In this document: piece by piece, positions 10,892 through 20,186 of the stretch | Position numbering within the stretch: the stretch's first letter is position 1 | Layout of the letters: every line of letters begins with the position of its first letter | From: Lachnospiraceae bacterium | Lineage (GTDB): Bacteria > Bacillota > Clostridia > Lachnospirales > Lachnospiraceae | DNA: 36,853 nucleotides | Direction: 5' to 3' | NCBI GenBank assembly: GCA_910574965.1 | Contig: CAJTDB010000030.1 | Coordinates: 1-36,853 of the forward strand | Program-made: the position numbers and the translations under genes | Notes under the pieces: model-generated | What the model was told of the DNA's origin: nothing | Seen by the model: only the letters and a program-made list of their open reading frames with translations | Database searches by the model: none

Positions 10892-11097
10892 AGAAAATCT
10901 TAATCAGTCTGATCAGATGCTATCAGAAGTATCTGTCACCGCTGAAAAACACAAAATGTCCTTATTATCCAAGCTGCTCCCAGTATGGTCTGGAGGCTGT
11001 AGAAAAATATGGAGCCATCAGAGGGGGCCTTCTGGCCATATGGAGGATTTTAAGGTGCAACCCTTTTTCCAAAGGAGGGTATGATCCGGTCCCATAA
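10888..11097 (+). CDS. yidD: membrane protein insertion efficiency factor YidD
   Basis: A 69-residue protein with the family's Cys-containing core [19 protein letters not shown] and the end [14 protein letters not shown]. It is thought to help YidC-dependent membrane insertion and is almost always encoded between rnpA and yidC, as here. The ATG overlaps the rnpA stop (ATGA). Confidence 0.95.
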   Translation: MKKILISLIRCYQKYLSPLKNTKCPYYPSCSQYGLEAVEKYGAIRGGLLAIWRILRCNPFSKGGYDPVP

Positions 11098-11158
11098 AAG
11101 AGGACTGTGAGCAAAAGTCAGTCATGGGTGTGTGGTCCATGATATAAGGAGGTTTATT

Positions 11159-12433
11159 TTGGCAGGTATTTTATTGACCCAGAACAATACGTTTATCATA
11201 GGTGATGTGGCAAAAATCCTTGGATGGATTATGGACGTTTTGTTCAATTTTTTAAACAGCGTATTTGGAATACAGAATATCGGTCTGTGTATCATCCTGT
11301 TTACTGTAATCATCTATCTTCTGATGCTGCCGCTTACGATCAAACAGCAGAAATTTTCTAAATTATCCGCGAAAATGAATCCGGAGATCCAGGAGATCCA
11401 GAAGAAATATAAAAATAAAAAAGATAACACTTCCATGATGGCTATGAATGAAGAGACACAGGCTGTTTATGCCAAGTATGGAGTGTCTGCTACAGGAAGC
11501 TGTCTTCAGATGCTGATTCAACTGCCGATTCTGTTTGCTCTTTATCGTGTAATTATGAACGTTCCGGCATACGTAGGCGGCGTTAAAAATGTTTTTACAG
11601 AGCTTGCAGGTCAGATTATGGCAGCGCCGGGCGGTCCTGCGTTTATGCAGGAGCTTCAGACCAATGGCCGGATGTTCATTGAAGGAAAAGATTTTAATGA
11701 GGTCAATACAATTATCGATGTGCTGTACAAGCTTCAGGACACCGGAAGCGCTACCTGGCAAATGCTGATTGACAAATTCCCGGAGATGGAGAGTCTGATT
11801 CTTACTACGCAGAGTTCCATCACAAGCATGAACAATTTTGGCATCAATATTGCCAATTCACCATGGAATATTGCTAAATCTGCTCTTGCAGCCGGTTCGT
11901 TTATAATGTTGATTGGTGCAGTGCTTGTACCATTTCTTGCGGCGCTTACCCAGTGGCTGAATGTGAAGATGATGCCGCAGCCTTCGACTGGCGGCGATGC
12001 CAATGATACCATGAATGCTACTATGAAGTCTATGAACATGATGATGCCGCTGATGTCTGCATGGTTTTGTTTTACACTTCCTGCAGGTATGGGGCTTTAC
12101 TGGATCATGGGCGCGGTTGTCCGGGGAATTCAGCAGTGGACCATCAATCGGTATCTGGATAAGATGGATCTGGACGAACTTGTGAAGAAAAATATGGAGA
12201 AGAACAACCGGCTTCGCGAGAAGAAAGGTCTTCCTCCTCAGAAAATTAATGAGATTGCGAAAACGAATGTAAAGGCCATCGATCATGGCGGAAATAAAAA
12301 GAATATGACCGAAGAGGAAAGACAGGCTGCAGTGGAGGCTTCTACGAATTATTATAAAAATTCGGATAAGCCCGGAAGTCTTGCCTCAAAAGCGGCGATG
12401 GTAGCCAAGTATAATGAAAAGACGAAGAAGTAA
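11159..12433 (+). CDS. yidC: membrane protein insertase YidC/Oxa1
   Basis: A 424-residue insertase with at least four or five membrane segments. The first large one is IGLCIILFTVIIYLLMLPLT, followed by the KQQKFSKLSAKMNPEIQEIQKKY cytoplasmic hairpin. The start is taken as TTG at 11159, because AAGGAGG (11147-11152 region) sits 6 bases upstream and the protein then begins MAGILLTQ. The in-frame ATG at 11132 has no such site. At the position of the conserved cavity arginine of Gram-positive YidC (ILIRLLILPL in SpoIIIJ) this protein has Tyr (VIIYLLMLPL). An unusually long loop (about residues 140-230) lies before the last membrane segments. The C-terminal tail is basic. Confidence 0.94.
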   Translation: MAGILLTQNNTFIIGDVAKILGWIMDVLFNFLNSVFGIQNIGLCIILFTVIIYLLMLPLTIKQQKFSKLSAKMNPEIQEIQKKYKNKKDNTSMMAMNEETQAVYAKYGVSATGSCLQMLIQLPILFALYRVIMNVPAYVGGVKNVFTELAGQIMAAPGGPAFMQELQTNGRMFIEGKDFNEVNTIIDVLYKLQDTGSATWQMLIDKFPEMESLILTTQSSITSMNNFGINIANSPWNIAKSALAAGSFIMLIGAVLVPFLAALTQWLNVKMMPQPSTGGDANDTMNATMKSMNMMMPLMSAWFCFTLPAGMGLYWIMGAVVRGIQQWTINRYLDKMDLDELVKKNMEKNNRLREKKGLPPQKINEIAKTNVKAIDHGGNKKNMTEEERQAAVEASTNYYKNSDKPGSLASKAAMVAKYNEKTKK

Positions 12434-12447
12434 GGGGGAAAACGGAA

Positions 12448-13170
12448 ATGGAGTATAGAGAGTTTTCTGGAAAAACTCTGGAAGATGCCGTTACAGAAGC
12501 CAAGATCAGTTTAGAAGCGACTTCCGAGAACCTGGAATATGAAGTGATTGAGAAAGGAAGCACAGGATTTCTCGGTATTGGAAGCAAACCTGCAAAAATC
12601 CGTGCGCGCAAGCTTCTCAATGCCAGAGAGAGGGCGGAAGAATTTTTAGCAAAAGTATTTGAAGCTATGCAGATCAGTGTCCATGTGAATATTGTGGAAA
12701 ATACGGATGAAAAGATCATGAACATCGATCTGTCAGGGGAAGATATGGGTGTGCTGATCGGTAAGAGAGGACAGACACTGGATTCTCTTCAATATCTGGT
12801 AAGCCTTGTGGTGAATAAAGGCGAAGAGGAGTATGTCCGTGTAAAGGTCGATACGGAAAATTATCGCCAGAGAAGAAAAGACACGCTGGAAAATCTGGCA
12901 AAAAATATTTCTTTTAAGGTGAGAAAGAACGGAAAGACCGTAACGTTAGAGCCGATGAATCCTTATGAAAGAAGAGTCATTCATTCTGCCCTTCAGAATG
13001 ACCGTTATGTGGAGACTCACAGCGAAGGAGAGGAACCGTTCAGGCGCGTGGTCGTCTCTCTGAAAGAAGGCGTGAAGGTTCGTGAAAATAATAACAATCG
13101 TCACCGCCGGTATGGCAGCAATAAAAATTATAACAGAAACAATCATAAAAAGGGTGGGGGACGCGAATAA
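12448..13170 (+). CDS. jag: Jag/KhpB RNA-binding protein (Jag-N, KH, R3H)
   Basis: 240 residues with three parts: Jag-N (1-52, MEYREFSGKTLEDAVTEA to GFLGIGSKPAKI), a KH domain (about 75-150, with GVLIGKRGQTLDSLQYLVS) and an R3H domain (about 155-215, ending in the HSEGEEPFRRVVVS block). The tail is Asn/Arg-rich and basic. Family members bind RNA and affect cell elongation and division. It follows yidC by 14 bases, its conserved neighbour. A terminator hairpin is built over its stop codon. Confidence 0.95.
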   Translation: MEYREFSGKTLEDAVTEAKISLEATSENLEYEVIEKGSTGFLGIGSKPAKIRARKLLNARERAEEFLAKVFEAMQISVHVNIVENTDEKIMNIDLSGEDMGVLIGKRGQTLDSLQYLVSLVVNKGEEEYVRVKVDTENYRQRRKDTLENLAKNISFKVRKNGKTVTLEPMNPYERRVIHSALQNDRYVETHSEGEEPFRRVVVSLKEGVKVRENNNNRHRRYGSNKNYNRNNHKKGGGRE

Positions 13171-13184
13171 GCGTTCCCCTTTTT
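13156..13184 (+). terminator. terminator overlapping the jag stop codon
   Basis: GGGGGACGC (13156-13164) pairs with GCGTTCCCC (13171-13179) with one G.U, around a six-base loop, followed by five T. The loop contains the jag stop codon, so ribosomes finishing jag would cover the stem. This couples termination to translation and leaves variable read-through to mnmE 18 bases downstream. Confidence 0.7.
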
Positions 13185-13201
13185 CCTGACAGGGAGATTA
13201 T

Positions 13202-14581
13202 ATGCAGAGAAGTGATACGATTGCTGCTGTTGCTACTGCTATGGCAGGTTCCGGAATCGGAGTGATAAGGATCAGCGGGGAGGAAGCCTTTGCGATAGCG
13301 GAAAAGGTGTTTCGGCCGGCGAAAAAGGATAAAGTGCTTCATGAACAGGAGACATATACCATTCACTATGGAAAAATCATGGACGGGGAGGAGATTCTGG
13401 ATGAAGTAATTGTGCTTCTGATGAAAGGACCCCATAGTTATACGGCAGAAGATACCGTGGAAATCGACTGTCATGGAGGAGTTTACGTCGTAAAGCGGAT
13501 CTTGGAGCTGGTGCTTCGGAAAGGAGCGAGAGCGGCAGAGCCGGGGGAATTTACCAAAAGGGCTTTTTTAAATGGGAGAATCGATCTGTCTCAGGCGGAA
13601 GCGGTTATGGACGTTATTCAGGCAAAAAATGAATATGCTCTGAAAAGTTCCATAAGGCAGCTTCGAGGTTCGGTTCGCGACCGTATCCGACGGATTCGGG
13701 AACAGGTACTTTATGAGATCGCTTTTATTGAATCGGCGCTGGATGATCCGGAACACATTAGTCTGGAAGGTTATCCGAAACGCCTGAAGGAAAAAATAAA
13801 GGAGCTGACGGAACAGACAGAAGCTCTTCTGAAAAATGCGGATGAGGGAAGGATACTGCGGGAGGGAATTCGAACGGTTATTATCGGAAAACCGAATGCC
13901 GGTAAATCCTCTTTGCTGAATGTTCTTGCAGGAGAGGAACGGGCGATTGTCACGGATATTGCAGGAACAACGCGGGATACTTTAGAAGAACAGATAAAAC
14001 TTCGGGGACTGATTCTGCATATGATTGATACGGCCGGGATTCGGAAGACAGAAGATGTGGTAGAACAGATAGGAGTGGAAAGGGCAAAAGGTTCCATACC
14101 GGACGCCGATCTGGTTCTTTATGTGGTAGACAGTTCTACATCTTTAGATGAGAATGACAGGGAAATTATGTCGCTTCTAAAAGAGCAGAAGGTAATTGTA
14201 CTGCTGAATAAGACGGATCTTCCCATGGTGACAACGCCGGAAATGGTAGAAAAAGTATTTTCCAGACCATCGGTATGTATTTCTGCAAAAGAAGAGACGG
14301 GATTTGATCAATTTTCTCAAATGGTGGAAGAGATGTTTTTAAAAGGTGCAGTTTCTTACGATGAGGAGATGCATCTGACGAATATCAGACACAGGATTTC
14401 CATGGAAAAGGCAGCAGAAAGTCTGGAAAAAGTAATGGAAAGCATTCGCCTTGGAATGCCGGAAGATTTTTACTCGATTGATTTGATGGATGCATATGAG
14501 TCTTTGGGGACTATCATCGGGGAATCTGCAGGTGAGGATTTGATTCAGGAGATCTTTTCAAAATTCTGTGTTGGAAAGTAA
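13202..14581 (+). CDS. mnmE: tRNA uridine-5-carboxymethylaminomethyl(34) synthesis GTPase MnmE
   Basis: A 459-residue GTPase that with MnmG modifies U34 of certain tRNAs. The N-terminal formyl-tetrahydrofolate-binding domain has GSGIGVIRISGEEA. The G domain is inserted in a helical domain and has P-loop GKPNAGKSS (229-237), switch TDIAGTTRDT, DTAGIR and NKTD. It ends in FCVGK, matching the family C-terminal FCIGK with the catalytic-type Cys. It is followed by mnmG after 12 bases. Confidence 0.97.
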   Translation: MQRSDTIAAVATAMAGSGIGVIRISGEEAFAIAEKVFRPAKKDKVLHEQETYTIHYGKIMDGEEILDEVIVLLMKGPHSYTAEDTVEIDCHGGVYVVKRILELVLRKGARAAEPGEFTKRAFLNGRIDLSQAEAVMDVIQAKNEYALKSSIRQLRGSVRDRIRRIREQVLYEIAFIESALDDPEHISLEGYPKRLKEKIKELTEQTEALLKNADEGRILREGIRTVIIGKPNAGKSSLLNVLAGEERAIVTDIAGTTRDTLEEQIKLRGLILHMIDTAGIRKTEDVVEQIGVERAKGSIPDADLVLYVVDSSTSLDENDREIMSLLKEQKVIVLLNKTDLPMVTTPEMVEKVFSRPSVCISAKEETGFDQFSQMVEEMFLKGAVSYDEEMHLTNIRHRISMEKAAESLEKVMESIRLGMPEDFYSIDLMDAYESLGTIIGESAGEDLIQEIFSKFCVGK

Positions 14582-14593
14582 AGGAGAGAGAGT

Positions 14594-16486
14594 ATGCCCT
14601 TTGTAGAAGAGTATGTGGACGCGGTTGTAGTGGGCGCAGGACATGCAGGATGTGAAGCGGCACTTGCATGTGCAAGGCTTGGGCTAGTGACGGTTATTTT
14701 TACGGTCAGCGTAGACAGCATTGCTTTGATGCCCTGTAATCCGAATATCGGAGGAAGTTCTAAGGGACATCTGGTGCGGGAGTTAGACGCTCTGGGAGGA
14801 GAGATGGGCAAAGTCATCGACCGGACATTTATCCAGTCGAAAATGCTGAATGTATCCAAGGGGCCTGCAGTACATTCTCTCCGAGCGCAGGCAGACAAGG
14901 CAGAGTACAGCCGTGCCATGCGCATGGTGTTGGAGAATACAAAAGGACTTCAGATTGTTCAGGCGGAAGTGACAGAGATTCTTGCAGAGGAAGGACAGGT
15001 GACGGGAGTTCGCCTGTATTCCGGTGCGGTCTATCATGCGAAGACGGTGATTCTCTGTACAGGTACGTATTTGAAAGCCAGATGTATTTATGGAGATGTA
15101 AGCAATTTTACCGGACCGAACGGACTTCAGGCAGCGAATCATCTGACGGATTCTTTGAAAAAACTGGGAATTGAGATGTATCGGTTTAAGACGGGAACAC
15201 CGGCCAGAATCGATGGACGGACTGTGGATTTTGAAAAAATGGAGGAACAAAAAGGAGATCAAAAGATTATTCCTTTTTCCTTTACGACGGATCCAAAAAC
15301 AGTACAGATTGATCAGGTTTCCTGCTGGCTGACTTATACAAATGAGAAGACACACGAAATTATACGTGAAAATCTGGACCGATCTCCTCTCTACAGCGGT
15401 GCCATCGAAGGGACCGGACCAAGATATTGTCCTTCTATTGAAGATAAAGTGGTGCGGTTTGCAGATAAAAATCGTCACCAGGTCTTTATTGAACCGGAAG
15501 GACGCTATACAAACGAAATGTATGTAGGAGGGATGTCCAGTTCGCTGCCGGAGGATGTGCAGCACGCCATGTATCATTCGGTGCCGGGACTGGAACATGC
15601 AAAGATCGTAAGAAATGCCTATGCCATCGAATATGACTGCATCAATCCCCAGCAGCTCTATCCTACGCTGGAATTTAAGAAAATTCGGGGGTTGTTCAGC
15701 GGCGGGCAGTTTAACGGAAGTTCCGGTTATGAGGAAGCAGCCTGCCAGGGACTAGTAGCAGGGATAAATGCTTCCATGGAAGTGCTGGGAAAAAAGCAGA
15801 TAATTATTGACCGATCTCAAGGATATATTGGAGTTTTGATTGATGATCTGGTTACAAAGGAAAATCATGAACCTTATCGGATGATGACTTCCAGAGCAGA
15901 GTATCGTCTGCTGCTGCGTCAGGACAATGCAGATCAGCGGCTGACTCCTTTGGGATATGAAGCGGGATTGATTTCCGAGGAGCGTTATCAAGCTCTCCTC
16001 CACAAAATAGAACAGATTCGTCAGGAAAAAGAACGTCTGGAAAAAACGATGGTAGGGGCAAACAGTTCGGTACAGGCTTTTTTGAAAAATCATAATAGTA
16101 CAGAGCTTAGAACTGCTGTTTCTCTGGCAGAGATTCTTCGGCGGCCGGAGATGACTTATGCATATTTGAAAGAAATTGACAAAGACTGTCCGGATCTTCC
16201 GGAGGATGTGGCAGAACAGGCGGAGATTGACATTAAATATGATGGATATATCCGAAGACAGTTAAAACAGGTGGAGCAATTCCGTAAACTGGAACAAAAG
16301 CGGATACCAGAGGATTTGGATTATGAGAAAATCCCAAGTCTGCGTCTGGAAGCAGTTCAAAAGTTAAAATTATGTAAACCAATATCCATAGGACAGGCTT
16401 CTCGGATATCCGGAGTCTCTCCGGCGGATCTATCAGTGCTTCTGGTGTATCTGGAGCAGAGAAAGAGACAGGAAAGGAAACCATGA
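14594..16486 (+). CDS. mnmG: tRNA uridine-5-carboxymethylaminomethyl(34) synthesis enzyme MnmG
   Basis: A 630-residue FAD enzyme and partner of MnmE. The N-terminal dinucleotide fold is [20 protein letters not shown]. Family blocks are [31 protein letters not shown] and the C-terminal helical tRNA/MnmE-binding region ([28 protein letters not shown]). The start follows AAAGGAGAG. The stop overlaps the rsmG ATG by 4 bases. Confidence 0.97.
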   Translation: MPFVEEYVDAVVVGAGHAGCEAALACARLGLVTVIFTVSVDSIALMPCNPNIGGSSKGHLVRELDALGGEMGKVIDRTFIQSKMLNVSKGPAVHSLRAQADKAEYSRAMRMVLENTKGLQIVQAEVTEILAEEGQVTGVRLYSGAVYHAKTVILCTGTYLKARCIYGDVSNFTGPNGLQAANHLTDSLKKLGIEMYRFKTGTPARIDGRTVDFEKMEEQKGDQKIIPFSFTTDPKTVQIDQVSCWLTYTNEKTHEIIRENLDRSPLYSGAIEGTGPRYCPSIEDKVVRFADKNRHQVFIEPEGRYTNEMYVGGMSSSLPEDVQHAMYHSVPGLEHAKIVRNAYAIEYDCINPQQLYPTLEFKKIRGLFSGGQFNGSSGYEEAACQGLVAGINASMEVLGKKQIIIDRSQGYIGVLIDDLVTKENHEPYRMMTSRAEYRLLLRQDNADQRLTPLGYEAGLISEERYQALLHKIEQIRQEKERLEKTMVGANSSVQAFLKNHNSTELRTAVSLAEILRRPEMTYAYLKEIDKDCPDLPEDVAEQAEIDIKYDGYIRRQLKQVEQFRKLEQKRIPEDLDYEKIPSLRLEAVQKLKLCKPISIGQASRISGVSPADLSVLLVYLEQRKRQERKP

Positions 16487-17205
16487 GGGAAGAGAAAGCA
16501 TCCTATATTGTACAGCAGATAGAGAAACTTGGTATTGAAATAGATTTGTCCGGAGCATATTTGCTCTATGATTTTTATGAAATGCTGATTCAGCGGAATG
16601 AGGTTATGAATTTGACGGCTATTACAAAGTTTGAAGATGTGGTGAGCAAACATTTTGTGGATAGTCTGTCGATTACTTACGTAAAAAACCTGATGGATGT
16701 GGATAACCTGATAGATATCGGTACAGGAGCCGGATTTCCGGGTATTCCTTTAAAAATTATGTTTCCGCATCTGAAAGTAACGCTTTTGGACTCTCTTAGA
16801 AAGCGGGTTGATTTTTTGAATTATGTCATGGAAAAGCTTGGGCTTACCGGAATAGAGGCGATTCATGGAAGAGCAGAGGATTATGCGAAACCAGGATGCA
16901 AAAGAGAACAATATGATCTGTGTGTCTCCCGTGCAGTGGCGAATTTGTCAACTTTATCGGAATATTGCCTGCCTTATGTAAAAATTGGCGGCGAATTTAT
17001 CTCCTATAAATCCGGAGAAGTAGATGCGGAAATAGACGCCGCAAAGTCAGCCGTGTTTCTTCTTGGGGGAAAGATGGGAGAGTATAAAAGCTTTGTATTG
17101 CCGGGGACAGATATGCAGAGATCGCTGGTTTGTATCCAAAAAGTGGAGGGATGTCCAAAGAAGTATCCGAGAAAAGCAGGGACGGCAGCAAAAAATCCGC
17201 TTTGA
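16483..17205 (+). CDS. rsmG: 16S rRNA (guanine527-N7)-methyltransferase RsmG
   Basis: A 240-residue class I SAM methyltransferase. The SAM-binding motif is [17 protein letters not shown], followed by [17 protein letters not shown] and the [22 protein letters not shown] block. It methylates G527 of 16S rRNA. It is coupled to mnmG and is the last gene of the rightward core run, closed by a strong bidirectional terminator. Confidence 0.96.
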   Translation: MREEKASYIVQQIEKLGIEIDLSGAYLLYDFYEMLIQRNEVMNLTAITKFEDVVSKHFVDSLSITYVKNLMDVDNLIDIGTGAGFPGIPLKIMFPHLKVTLLDSLRKRVDFLNYVMEKLGLTGIEAIHGRAEDYAKPGCKREQYDLCVSRAVANLSTLSEYCLPYVKIGGEFISYKSGEVDAEIDAAKSAVFLLGGKMGEYKSFVLPGTDMQRSLVCIQKVEGCPKKYPRKAGTAAKNPL

Positions 17206-17219
17206 ATGTTTGAAAAAAT

Positions 17220-17267
17220 GTCCGAAAGAAAGGTTTGGGAATCCTGACTTTTCTTTCGGACTTTTTT
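17220..17267. terminator. bidirectional terminator between rsmG and the convergent hydrolase
   Basis: GTCCGAAAGAAA (17220-17231) pairs perfectly with TTTCTTTCGGAC (17250-17261), followed by six T on the plus strand. A run of six A precedes the stem, so it also works as a U-tract terminator for the minus-strand gene ending at 17284. Confidence 0.9.
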
Positions 17268-17283
17268 GTATCGGCCTGTATGT

Positions 17284-18246
17284 TCAGTCGTTATACAGAT
17301 AGAGATTGATGTATTTGAGCAGTTCTTCGGGGGCTTCTAGCTGGGGAAGCTCTTTTGTATAGTCGATATATTCTGCTTCTATGGCAGGATTATAGTATTG
17401 GTATTCTTTTACAGTGCTTTCTATATTCGGAAGGTCACGGCCCGCAAGAATATGTATATTTTTATTGATGTTTTTCAGTGTACGAATAATGTTTGTGTTG
17501 GTATATCTTCCTTTCAGGCTGGAACAGAGATTTTTGGCATTTTTTCCTTTTAGATGAGCGGATTCATAGTAACAATCGCAGAGGGAAACAGGAATCTGTT
17601 CGGTGTCATAAAAATAATTTTTCTCAAAATTTTCCCGGATTGTTTTTTTGGATGTCAGCATATGGTAAATAAATGTACCAATGGAAGGCAGCTTCAGAAT
17701 AAAAGCAGCCGTTTTGGTGCGTTTGGACGGTGTCCGGCGAAGACTTTGAATGTTTTCTGGATTGATTAGAATCAGTTCTTCATAGGCGTCTTCATTGGTA
17801 TTGCAGGCATCTAAAAGAAAGGAAGCAGATTTTCCAGTGGTGATTACGCTTGTCTTTTTCTTAACGATGTGATTGATAAAATCATTAATGAGCTGGGTGT
17901 ACATATAGCTGGTATAAGTGATATCCGGCCGGTCGGACAGGCCGCATCCCAAAAGATCAATGGCGTAGACGGTATTGGTTTTAGAAAGTTCCGGGATAAG
18001 TCTGGACCATTCCATGGAGGAACTGTCTTCTTTTAAATTGTGTATTAGAAGGACGGGTTTGCCTTGTCCGGTCACAGTATAACTGATTTCTCCAAATCTC
18101 CAGGGCCAGGTTTCTCTTTTTCGATGATTTAAAAGCTCTTTGGATACAGCGAATTTGTCGATGGCTTTGTTAATGGCAGACAGGCTGGCAAATGAGGTAG
18201 TTGTCAGACCTAAAATAGAGAGTGTGAGGGCGATCTTTTTGTTCAT
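17284..18246 (-). CDS. alpha/beta hydrolase-fold protein with an altered catalytic triad
   Basis: 320 residues. The N-terminus (1-25) is a hydrophobic signal or anchor segment after MNKK, so it is probably membrane-anchored. The fold is seen in VLLIHNLKEDSSSMEW, the VYAIDLLGCGLSDRPDITY block and the nucleophile-elbow region ITTGKSASFLLDA (Ser140). The elbow is GxSxS instead of GxSxG. The usual C-terminal GHLPxLExPEE reads KELPQLEAPEELL, placing Glu299 where the catalytic His is expected. It has its own promoter and converges on rsmG. The substrate is unknown, and it may be non-hydrolytic. Confidence 0.8.
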   Translation of the reverse strand: MNKKIALTLSILGLTTTSFASLSAINKAIDKFAVSKELLNHRKRETWPWRFGEISYTVTGQGKPVLLIHNLKEDSSSMEWSRLIPELSKTNTVYAIDLLGCGLSDRPDITYTSYMYTQLINDFINHIVKKKTSVITTGKSASFLLDACNTNEDAYEELILINPENIQSLRRTPSKRTKTAAFILKLPSIGTFIYHMLTSKKTIRENFEKNYFYDTEQIPVSLCDCYYESAHLKGKNAKNLCSSLKGRYTNTNIIRTLKNINKNIHILAGRDLPNIESTVKEYQYYNPAIEAEYIDYTKELPQLEAPEELLKYINLYLYND

Positions 18247-18276
18247 GTATGTGAGTGCCTCCTTTTCTTAGTTATG

Positions 18277-18305
18277 ATTGTATACTAAATGGGGAATGAC
18301 TTCAA
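18277..18305 (-). promoter_or_regulatory. promoter of the alpha/beta hydrolase gene
   Basis: Minus strand: -35 TTGAAG (18300-18305), 17-base spacer, -10 TACAAT (18277-18282), about 31 bases upstream of the ATG. AAGGAGG precedes the start at somewhat long spacing. Confidence 0.6.
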
Positions 18306-18395
18306 TAGAAAAATGGGAATTGATGGCGGGGTCGTTGCGGTGATTTATATAGTAAGTTCAGCCAGGTGCCTGCAAGTTATAAGTGAGAGATGATC

Positions 18396-18424
18396 TTTAC
18401 CTTGAGAAGATTTTGTGGTACAAT
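18396..18424 (+). promoter_or_regulatory. putative promoter of the GH1 leader
   Basis: -35-like TTTACC (18396-18401), 17 bases, -10 TACAAT (18419-18424). It would produce a leader of roughly 220 bases that carries the structured region 18516-18634. The -35 match is only four of six. Confidence 0.45.
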
Positions 18425-18515
18425 GAGGCAAAATTTTATTTGCGTATTCATTAGGAAATGGGAAGACAGTGCCTGGTTGGAGAAAGTTTGGATGTTGCGG
18501 ATGGTTTTATTTGGT

Positions 18516-18634
18516 CAGATGCGGAACTCAAAAACAGCATCTGTTCGAACAAAGACAGAAGAAATTTAAGACGCAGCAGACGGCTTAAATTTTTTCTAGT
18601 GTAAGTTTTTGTGCGAACAGATGCGGAACTCAAA
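18516..18634 (+). promoter_or_regulatory. structured leader with competing hairpins ahead of GH1 gene
   Basis: A 17-base direct repeat CAGATGCGGAACTCAAA occurs at 18516-18532 and 18618-18634. GCATCTGTTCG (18537-18547) can pair either back with CAGATGC (18516-18522) or forward with CGAACAGATGC (18614-18624). Between them AGAAGAAATTTAAG (18557-18570) pairs with CTTAAATTTTTTCT (18584-18597), 14 pairs with one G.U, and its 3' arm is T-rich like a terminator. The second repeat copy ends just before the ribosome binding site. I see no LicT/BglG RAT sequence and no known riboswitch. The 18247-18649 gap holds no gene. Confidence 0.55.
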
Positions 18635-18649
18635 TAGGAGGACACAAAT

Positions 18650-20068
18650 ATGTTGCATGAAAAAAAGAAATCATTTCCAGAATATTTTCTGTGGGGAGCA
18701 AGTACGTCAGCTTATCAGGTGGAGGGAGCAAGTCTTTTGGACGGAAAGGGACCATCCTGTCAGGATGTGAAAAAAGTTCCTGATGGAACTTCGGATCTGA
18801 CGGTTTGTGCAGATCAGTATCATCGTTATAAAGAAGATATTGCATTGATGGCTGAGATGGGATTTAAGACTTATCGCTTTTCTGTTTCCTGGAGTCGGAT
18901 ACTCCCGGAGGGAACAGGAGCGGTAAATCCAAAAGGGATTCAGTATTATAATGATTTGATCAATGAGTGTCTGAAATATGGCATAGAACCTCTTGTCACT
19001 ATGTTTCATTTTGACATGCCTGCGGCACTGGATCGGCGCGGTTCCTGGTCGAACCGAGAGTCCGTAGACTGGTTTGCAGATTATGCGAAGGTTTTGTTTA
19101 AAAACTATGGAGACCGTGTGAAATACTGGCTGACAATCAATGAGCAAAATATGCTAACCCTTTGCGGTCCTGTCATCGGAACTCTGACCATACCAGAAGG
19201 GACAACAAATATTTTGAAAGAGACTTACCAGCAGAATCATCATATGTTGGTGGCTCAGGCAAAAGCTATGGCACTCTGCCATGCAATGCTTCCGAAGGCA
19301 AAGATCGGACCAGCGCCGAATATTTCTCTTATTTATCCGGCTTCCTGTAATCCAAAGGATGTTTTAGCGGCACAGAATTATAATGCACTGAGAAACTGGC
19401 TTTATTTGGATATGGCGGTTTATGGAAGATATAATGATTTAGTTTGGGCATATTTAGAGGAACATGATGCAATACCAGAGTTTATAGAAGGTGATGATAT
19501 TGTATTAAAAAGCGGGCATCCAGATTTTATAGGTTTTAATTATTATAATACAACGACCTGTACATGGAGTGATTCGATGGAAGCAGCAGGCAGTACTGCA
19601 GATCAACAGTCAGCATTTGATATTCCTGGATTTTTCAAGGGATTTAAAAATCCGCATCTTCCAGTGACAGAATTTGGCTGGGAGATCGACCCGGAAGGTT
19701 TTCGGGCAACAATTCGTGAAATATATTCTCGTTATCATCTTCCTATGATTATAACAGAGAATGGTCTTGGAGCTTATGATAAATTGACAGACGATGGTAA
19801 AGTTCATGATTCTTATAGGATTGAATATTTGCGTAGACATATCGAGCAGATGCAGTTGGCTATTGCAGATGGGTGTGATATGATGGGCTATTGTCCTTGG
19901 TCAGCCATCGATTTGATTTCTACTCATGAAGGAATGGTAAAAAGGTATGGATTTATCTATGTAGACCGAGAAGAATTTGATCTTAAGACGATGGATCGGT
20001 ATCGGAAAGATTCCTTTTACTGGTATCAAAAAGTGATTGCTACGAATGGGCAGGATCTGAGTGATTGA
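18650..20068 (+). CDS. 6-phospho-beta-glycosidase, glycoside hydrolase family 1
   Basis: A 472-residue retaining glycosidase. It starts with the GH1 N-terminal signature FPEYFLWGASTSAYQVEGA. The acid/base is Glu165 in LTINEQN and the nucleophile Glu370 in MIITENGLG. Near the end Ser424, Lys431 and Tyr433 (STHEGMVKRYGFIYVD) have the S-x6-K-x-Y spacing that binds the sugar 6-phosphate in LacG/BglA-type enzymes, so a phospho-beta-glucosidase is favoured over a plain beta-glucosidase. AGGAGG precedes the ATG. No PTS gene or antiterminator lies next to it, so its substrate must be imported by a system encoded elsewhere. Confidence 0.85.
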   Translation: MLHEKKKSFPEYFLWGASTSAYQVEGASLLDGKGPSCQDVKKVPDGTSDLTVCADQYHRYKEDIALMAEMGFKTYRFSVSWSRILPEGTGAVNPKGIQYYNDLINECLKYGIEPLVTMFHFDMPAALDRRGSWSNRESVDWFADYAKVLFKNYGDRVKYWLTINEQNMLTLCGPVIGTLTIPEGTTNILKETYQQNHHMLVAQAKAMALCHAMLPKAKIGPAPNISLIYPASCNPKDVLAAQNYNALRNWLYLDMAVYGRYNDLVWAYLEEHDAIPEFIEGDDIVLKSGHPDFIGFNYYNTTTCTWSDSMEAAGSTADQQSAFDIPGFFKGFKNPHLPVTEFGWEIDPEGFRATIREIYSRYHLPMIITENGLGAYDKLTDDGKVHDSYRIEYLRRHIEQMQLAIADGCDMMGYCPWSAIDLISTHEGMVKRYGFIYVDREEFDLKTMDRYRKDSFYWYQKVIATNGQDLSD

Positions 20069-20081
20069 GTATGGGGTTAAA

Positions 20082-20097
20082 TGTTTCACGTGAAACA
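20082..20097. promoter_or_regulatory. parS: parS centromere site
   Basis: TGTTTCACGTGAAACA is a perfect match to the bacterial parS consensus bound by ParB. It is embedded in a 22-base perfect palindrome (20079-20100). It lies in the short gap after the GH1 gene, about 8.7 kb from the parAB genes. Confidence 0.95.
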
Positions 20098-20186
20098 TTT
20101 CTATAACTGTTTTTTCGAAAATATGCGCTTACTGAAAATAGATTATAATAATACTGATAAATATGGATTTAGAGGTGGTAAAGTAT

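Noticed and set aside
18516-18634. The 17-base repeat as the target-site duplication of an inserted element
   Set aside because: It is longer than usual duplications, and the enclosed sequence has no terminal inverted repeats or coding capacity. Leader structure explains it better.
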